From Taklimakanibacter deserti (lineage in GTDB: Bacteria; Pseudomonadota; Alphaproteobacteria; Rhizobiales; Aestuariivirgaceae): 64,000 nt of DNA. The position numbers were made by a program, and so were the translations under genes. Below are positions 62,551-64,000 of the stretch, in pieces (the stretch's first letter is position 1; the number at the start of each line of letters is the position of its first letter). The stretch spans positions 169,304 through 233,303 of the forward strand of contig QORU01000013.1 of assembly GCA_003574785.1 (NCBI GenBank). The letters run 5' to 3'. The notes under the pieces were generated by a model. It was not told where the DNA came from, made no database searches, and saw only the letters and a list, made by a program, of their open reading frames with translations.

Positions 62551-63750
62551 ATGGACAAGGAAAAGACACTGTTGAGAATGGCGGCCCGCAATCCGGTCCG
62601 CTTTGCCGGGCAGAAGGGATTCGAGCTCACGCGCCGGAGGCTTCTCGCCTATCTGGGCGGCGCCGGCGCGTTGCTGGCGAGCGGCGCAAGCCATGAGCTT
62701 AGGGCCCAGGAGCGCACCCTCAATCTCCTATGCTGGGACGCCTATGCCGATCCCAGGCTCGCCGAATTGTGGACCAAGGACACGGGCAGCAAGCTCAAGA
62801 CCGAGATCCATATTTCCGACCCGCAATCGCTTAACCGCCTGCGGGCGGGCGAGACCAAGAACTGGGACTTCATCAATGTGAACAATCCCTGGGCCCAGAA
62901 CTATATGTGGCCCGAGAAGCTGATCCGCGATCTGCCGCGCGATCGCTTCGAGCCGCTCTACAACAAGATGATCCCGAAGTTCAAACCGCCCTATAAGTGG
63001 GCGATGAGCCGGGAGGGGGATGCGCTCTTGGGCGTCATCCAACGCCTGGAGACCTTCGATTTCGTCGTCAATACCGACAAGGTCTCGGTCGAGACGGCTA
63101 AGAACGAAGGCTGGGATCTCTATAACAATGCCGACTTCAAATTCGGCATACTCGCCTATGAGGACTGGAACGTCATGGATCTGTGCATGATCGCCGGCAT
63201 CCATCCCTATAAGGACAAGGGCGATGCCGAGGTCGCCAAATTCACCGAAACCGCCAACCGCATCCTGAAGCAGGCCAAGACGGTCACCACCGATTTCGTG
63301 CAGCTCAATCTGGCGATGCTGAACGGCGAGATCGACTCCTATTTCTGCGGCGGCACCTATTCGATCGCTTCCGCCCGCGCCGAGGGCAACAATAATCTCT
63401 ATGCCATCTCGCCGCCCAAGGGACCGGCCGACGGCAAGGGCGGCATCAACTGGATCGAGCTCAATTCGGCCATCAACAATCCCGATCTCCATCCTAAAGC
63501 GCTGGACTTCCTCGAATGGATGGTCGGACCCGATGAAAGCTACATCGTCGCCTCCGGCAACGGCAACCTTCAGCCGGTGGCGCAGATGGCGCAGCCCGAG
63601 GTGCTGGCCAAGTTCAGCAAGGAACAGCTCAGCGCCATGCAGTTCGACACGCTGGACGAGCGGCTTGCGGCCGCGGTCGAGTTCGATATCGTGCCGCAAT
63701 ATGACAAGCTGTACGACATCTATACCGCGGCCGTCAGGGCCCGCGGTTGA
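62551..63750 (+). CDS. Pot-type ABC transporter substrate-binding protein, possible Tat signal
   Basis: A 399-residue binding protein preceded by GGGAGGG. The long N-region holds LTRRRLLAYLGGAGALLASG (from about residue 27), which looks like a twin-arginine signal though without the full consensus. The mature part starts ERTLNLLCWDAYADPRLAEL. PotD-like features are NRLRAGETKNWDFINVNNPW, RLETFDFVVNTDKVSVETAK and ALDFLEWMVGPDESYIVASG. Its channel and ATPase genes are not within the window and may be further right or shared with the divergent PotABC set. Confidence 0.88.
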   Translation: MDKEKTLLRMAARNPVRFAGQKGFELTRRRLLAYLGGAGALLASGASHELRAQERTLNLLCWDAYADPRLAELWTKDTGSKLKTEIHISDPQSLNRLRAGETKNWDFINVNNPWAQNYMWPEKLIRDLPRDRFEPLYNKMIPKFKPPYKWAMSREGDALLGVIQRLETFDFVVNTDKVSVETAKNEGWDLYNNADFKFGILAYEDWNVMDLCMIAGIHPYKDKGDAEVAKFTETANRILKQAKTVTTDFVQLNLAMLNGEIDSYFCGGTYSIASARAEGNNNLYAISPPKGPADGKGGINWIELNSAINNPDLHPKALDFLEWMVGPDESYIVASGNGNLQPVAQMAQPEVLAKFSKEQLSAMQFDTLDERLAAAVEFDIVPQYDKLYDIYTAAVRARG

Positions 63751-63799
63751 GAAGAACGACCAGCCAAGGCTGAAAGTGAGAGACCGTCTCCAATTTTCC

Positions 63800-63914
63800 C
63801 CCTCTCCCGTTGCGGAGCAATGGGAGAGGGTGCCCGAAGGGCGGGTGAGGGCTCTTTGTCTGCAAAGCAAATGTATTTGAAATCCTTCTTCGTTGCGCGA
63901 AAGAGCCCTCATCC
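63800..63914. repeat. palindromic intergenic repeat, rhizobial RIME-like
   Basis: After the last gene, CCCTCTCCC (63800-63808) pairs with GGGAGAGGG (63822-63830). GGGTGAGGGCTCTTT (63843-63857) pairs with AAAGAGCCCTCATCC (63900-63914), with one mismatch. The layout and the CCCGAAGGGCGGGTGAGGG core recall the mosaic intergenic repeats common in rhizobial genomes. The end continues with GGCCTTCGGCC, another short stem. It may work as a bidirectional transcript end. Nothing else is seen from 63915 to the window end. Confidence 0.6.
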
Positions 63915-64000
63915 GGCCTTCGGCCACCTTGTATGGGGCTTTTTGTCAAGGTCACTTTTTCCCACATTTTACTCCTTCTGTTTGGTGGAGGTGCACAGAG

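Noticed and set aside
63800..63914. CRISPR or rho-independent terminator
   Set aside because: There are no regularly spaced identical repeats and no T-run directly after the stems; the nested dyads fit an intergenic repeat better.

Overview
The window is a GC-rich stretch with about one gene per 1.2 kb. Operons are tightly packed, with many 4-bp ATGA start/stop overlaps. It carries ABC importers of the peptide (Dpp), polyamine/opine (Pot) and sugar (ThuE/MalFG) types, RpiR regulators, ELM1-type proteins and a rhizobial-type intergenic palindromic repeat. Together these point to a metabolically versatile soil alphaproteobacterium, probably Hyphomicrobiales or a neighbouring order. That placement is an inference: there is no rRNA or other taxonomic marker here. 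I saw no tRNA, rRNA, CRISPR, prophage or insertion sequence.

Layout. 1-1107: 5' part of a peptide-type solute-binding protein gene that runs off the left edge. 1315-15934: a 'glutamyl' region with a MarR-like regulator, divergent full-length 5-oxoprolinase, a complete Dpp-type importer, a GNAT acetyltransferase, an N-formylglutamate amidohydrolase, an RpiR regulator, a glutamine-synthetase-like ligase and a FluG-type amidohydrolase. 15937-22708: two tandem LysE exporters, a large MalT/BTAD-type regulator and NAD-malic enzyme. 22753-25823: a sugar importer lacking its own ATPase. 25947-29882: a complete Pot-type importer.

30035-35928 is a translationally coupled five-gene operon: B12-binding subunit, acyl-CoA ligase, thiolase, MeaB-like GTPase and the large subunit of a coenzyme-B12 acyl-CoA mutase whose CoA-binding segment is unlike the classical enzymes. 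A divergent LysR gene follows, and then a six-gene operon (37120-47274): HyuB, HyuA, a class IV aminotransferase, an SDR without its catalytic tyrosine, a lone molybdopterin hydroxylase subunit and a dimethylglycine-dehydrogenase-like flavoprotein. These two operons are the best candidates for undescribed catabolic pathways. The first would activate, isomerise and thiolytically cleave an unusual acid. The second would hydroxylate an N-heterocycle, open the lactam with ATP and oxidise or transaminate the product.

47268-55604 is a cell-envelope glycan cluster: sulfotransferase, an LptF-like permease, a sugar-transfer-associated ATP-grasp protein, two ELM1-family proteins and two glycosyltransferases. 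55617-63750 is a second Pot-type importer with a divergent binding protein, an RpiR regulator, a Gfo/Idh/MocA dehydrogenase, an SDR and another Pot-type binding protein with a possible Tat signal. The right edge holds a palindromic intergenic repeat.

Several genes appear to use TTG or GTG starts, chosen here from Shine-Dalgarno placement and domain boundaries. Residue numbers are counted from the chosen starts. Family assignments come from motif recognition, not from a database search.
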